From Variovorax paradoxus (lineage in GTDB: Bacteria > Pseudomonadota > Gammaproteobacteria > Burkholderiales > Burkholderiaceae_C), in contig NZ_CP091716.1 of NCBI RefSeq assembly GCF_022009635.1, positions 511,001-575,000 on the forward strand: a DNA stretch of 64,000 bases, written 5' to 3'. The notes under the pieces were generated by a model, which was not told the DNA's origin, did not search any database, and saw nothing but the letters and a program-made list of their open reading frames with translations. Below are positions 61,992-64,000 of this stretch, in pieces (the stretch's first letter is position 1; each line of letters starts with the position of its first letter). Position numbers and translations under genes: made by a program.

Positions 61992-62914
61992 ACGACACCA
62001 CCGTATTGAATGGCGTTGAGCATCGAACGCACTTTGTCCGAACTGCCTCCGGCAGCTAAGGCTGCTGGCGTTTGGCCATCGAGCCATTCGTGCGGCTTGT
62101 CCAGCCAGGCTTGGGCCTCTACGCCGAACACCTGAGCAGCGAGATCCAGCAAGTCTCGTGGAGTACCTCTCAACCCAGTCTCATCAAGCGGCCACGCCAG
62201 GTGCGAACCCATGTCGACTCCGAAGGCGCGGAATGGTCCTGCGGCGGTCTGCATCCCCTCGGCGAGATAGTCGATGTTCTGATGGTGGTGACCATGGACC
62301 ACCAGTTGGACGCCAAGTGTCTCGGCGAGTTCATCGATCGCCTTGCAGCCGTGTGGATGGGCCGACGGCGCCTCGTGCGTCACCAGGATGTCGGCGGGCG
62401 CGCTCCGTCGCAGTTGCTGGAAGTCGTCAGGGAAGATCGTGGAACGATGCCGGCGGGCAATGCCGTCTCGCCAACGCTCTTCGCGGCGCATGGACCGACG
62501 CAACGCGTCGGCCGAGACGCATGCCGCTTCGTTGATCGGGCGCCGCGGATCCCAGATCTTGCCGCGGAAGATGCCTCCCAGACCTGCGACTCTGTACCCG
62601 GCGATCTCGACGATGCGCCCGTGCAGGTTGCGGTCGGCGAGCTTCGATCCCCACAGGTTGTCGTAGTCGGCATCGGAGTCCGTGTCATGGTTCCCGTGGA
62701 TGAGCCAGACCTCGGCGAGGTCCAGGATCGGGCCCAGCTCGATGTGTAGAGGCTGGCGCGCCTGGATGTCCCCCAGCAGCACGATCGCCTCGGGCCGAAG
62801 ACGATCGACCGTGGCGATCACGGGCTCGAAGTCGCCATGAGGGTCGCCGACGAACAGGAGCTTGGGGTTGGTGCCTGGTGGTGTGAGAGAGGAAAACTGC
62901 TTTGGGCTGATCAT
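61988..62914 (-). CDS. Metallophosphoesterase fused to an Xre/MbcA/ParS-like domain
   Basis: This 308-residue protein has phosphoesterase motifs LLFVGDPHGDFEPV, VLLGDIQARQP, VWLIHGNHDTDSD, ILVTHEAPSAHPHG and LVVHGHHHQNIDY. The last 55 residues (FGVEAQAWLDKPHEWLDGQT, PAALAAGGSSDKVRSMLNAI, QYGG) match the DUF2384/MbcA-ParS C-terminal domain, which in toxin-antitoxin systems binds RES-type toxins. No RES toxin gene is nearby. It is the first gene of the phosphatase chain. Confidence 0.8.
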   Translation of the reverse strand: MISPKQFSSLTPPGTNPKLLFVGDPHGDFEPVIATVDRLRPEAIVLLGDIQARQPLHIELGPILDLAEVWLIHGNHDTDSDADYDNLWGSKLADRNLHGRIVEIAGYRVAGLGGIFRGKIWDPRRPINEAACVSADALRRSMRREERWRDGIARRHRSTIFPDDFQQLRRSAPADILVTHEAPSAHPHGCKAIDELAETLGVQLVVHGHHHQNIDYLAEGMQTAAGPFRAFGVDMGSHLAWPLDETGLRGTPRDLLDLAAQVFGVEAQAWLDKPHEWLDGQTPAALAAGGSSDKVRSMLNAIQYGGVV

Positions 62915-62967
62915 TCTGGGCTCCTGGATGGAGCCGAATTTGTCAGCTCCTGGACTGGGGAACGAGG

Positions 62968-63123
62968 ATGAGGCGAAGCGATATCGCCGCTGCTATCCGG
63001 TTCGAGGTTCGGGTCGAGGTCCGCGAACATATGGCCACGCGCACAGCGGCGCCCGCGTCGGATGCGACGCGTTGGGTGGTGGCGGCTGAGAAGTTCAACA
63101 TGGCGTTTGGAGGTAAGTCTTGA
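62968..63123 (+). CDS. Small hypothetical protein
   Basis: ATG 62968, preceded by gagg, gives 51 residues (MRRSDIAAAIRFEVRVEVRE, ending NMAFGGKS). The composition is coding-like with GC-rich third positions, but there is no family match. It is divergent from the phosphatase chain. Moderate to low confidence. Confidence 0.4.
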   Translation: MRRSDIAAAIRFEVRVEVREHMATRTAAPASDATRWVVAAEKFNMAFGGKS

Positions 63124-63453
63124 GGGAGCGTTTTCGTCGGGCTCATCTTAGCGGTGGCTACTACATCGGGCAAACATCCTGCGGATCAGCACCATTGCCG
63201 TGGCGAATCTGTACGGCACGCATGGCCAAGCACAGACGCAAGCGAGTTCGCATCCATCAACTACGGGCATGCTACACAAAGTGCTGACACGCATCCATCG
63301 GGCAGTCATTGCAGGGTCAAACCCCTGGACCGGTCTTGTTGCGATTGGATACTATTGAGGAATTGCCTCTCGGCTCGGTGACGCCCTTCGAGAACTGTCC
63401 ATGCCCCGTTCGCTTCTGCCTTGCACTCGCTCCACGGCCACTGAAAGCCATAA
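63124..63453. other. Non-coding stretch before the ATPase
   Basis: No gene, repeat or structured RNA is evident in these 330 bases. They probably hold the promoter of the downstream ATPase gene. Confidence 0.4.
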
Positions 63454-64000
63454 ATGACCTCTTCGGACTCGATGCGCTTTACCTTTCCCCGGATTTCTCG
63501 CGTCCAACTTCACGCGTTTTCGCTCTATAGCCTCGAACCCAATGCGGCGCTGCAGATCAAGCCCGGTGTGACCTGCATGGCAGGGGCAAATGGCATCGGG
63601 AAATCGACCTTTCTCTCTACGATCAACTACGCACTCACCGGGGTGGTCCCGCATCCCAAACGACATTTTCTGTCGGCAATGGCTTATCAGAAGGAGGCTG
63701 CCGACTTCACCAAGGATTTCTTCGACGGACGTATCATCGAATCGGATCGCGATTCGGCCGCGGTTTCAGTCGAGTTCTCCATCGCCGACAAAGATTACGT
63801 GATCAAACGGGGTCTGTTCGAGGCCTCGGCGCTGCAGAAGTGCCACATCTCTCACCAGGGCAAAGTACTCTTCGACTCCGAGATGCACGAGGCCGCTCAC
63901 GCGGATGCGCACTATCGTGAGGCGATGTGCCGCGACATCGGACTCAGTTCGTTCGAACAGTTCGTGATGGTGCAGCATTTTCTGCTGACCTTCGACGAAA
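63454..64000 (+). CDS. SMC/RecF-like AAA ATPase, N-terminal part (runs off window)
   Basis: The frame is open to the right edge. Starts at ATG 63454 (MTSSDSMRFTFPRI) or ATG 63472 are both possible. ISRVQLHAFSLYSLEPNAAL leads into the P-loop CMAGANGIGKSTFLSTINYA, then a DSAAVSVEFSIADKDYVIKR strand region and GLSSFEQFVMVQHFLLTFDE. This is the N-terminal half of an SMC/SbcC/RecF-type ATPase head. The coiled coil and the second half lie beyond the window. Such proteins are frequent in DNA-repair and anti-phage systems, but the specific system cannot be named. Confidence 0.8.
   Translation, partial: MTSSDSMRFTFPRISRVQLHAFSLYSLEPNAALQIKPGVTCMAGANGIGKSTFLSTINYALTGVVPHPKRHFLSAMAYQKEAADFTKDFFDGRIIESDRDSAAVSVEFSIADKDYVIKRGLFEASALQKCHISHQGKVLFDSEMHEAAHADAHYREAMCRDIGLSSFEQFVMVQHFLLTFDE

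Overview
The window looks like a high-GC betaproteobacterial chromosome. The amgK | lptD-surA-rsmA arrangement, the DUF3649-PepSY-DUF3325 iron-related cluster and a GC-rich palindromic intergenic repeat all fit Burkholderiales, family Comamonadaceae. A Variovorax-like organism is my best guess; this is inference, because no rRNA gene is present. The window alternates conserved core blocks with accessory blocks.

Layout. 1-2.7 kb is accessory debris: the 5' part of a Tn3-family transposase running off the left edge, a LysR-family pseudogene, a small ABM-type monooxygenase gene, and an IS5-family element with 19-bp perfect ends that stops 4 bp from that gene's start codon. 2.8-9.8 kb is core: rsmE, amgK, then divergently lptD-surA-rsmA closed by a strong terminator. 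9.8-13.5 kb holds a secreted barnase-like RNase with its barstar-like inhibitor and maeB. 13.6-18.2 kb is a probable operon of an SPFH protein, a DUF4178 zinc-ribbon protein, a DUF350 membrane protein and a membrane-anchored spermidine-synthase-like protein, followed by a flavoprotein and a secreted phytase-like esterase.

21.4-40.6 kb is the most notable region. It carries phage regulators (Mor, DUF3164 and Ner-like genes on the minus strand; a divergent LexA/CI-like repressor), a lysis cassette (SAR endolysin, nested Rz/Rz1, XhlA-like protein) and a complete flexible-tail module (tail completion, tube, frameshifted chaperone, tape measure, distal tail, J-like tip, collar/fibre). There is no terminase, portal, capsid, integrase or Mu transposase. 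I read it as an F-type (non-contractile) tailocin derived from a Mu-like transposable siphophage. It ends at a strong terminator and is followed by an apparently Fur-regulated DUF3649-PepSY-DUF3325 operon and an aldo/keto reductase.

44.1-64 kb is a second accessory island of visibly lower GC. It contains a Tn7-like core (tnsA-tnsB-tnsC-tniQ, all linked), two small regulators, a PIN-domain gene with a partner, a PD-(D/E)XK-like and AP2-like pair, a large AAA/STAND-type ATPase with an uncharacterised partner, and a chain of phosphatase genes (two HAD and two metallophosphoesterase genes plus two gene remnants) joined throughout by 4-bp overlaps. One metallophosphoesterase carries a C-terminal Xre/MbcA/ParS-like domain. 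The window ends inside an SMC/RecF-like ATPase gene. The gene types suggest a defence or nucleic-acid-repair island, but no function can be shown from sequence alone.
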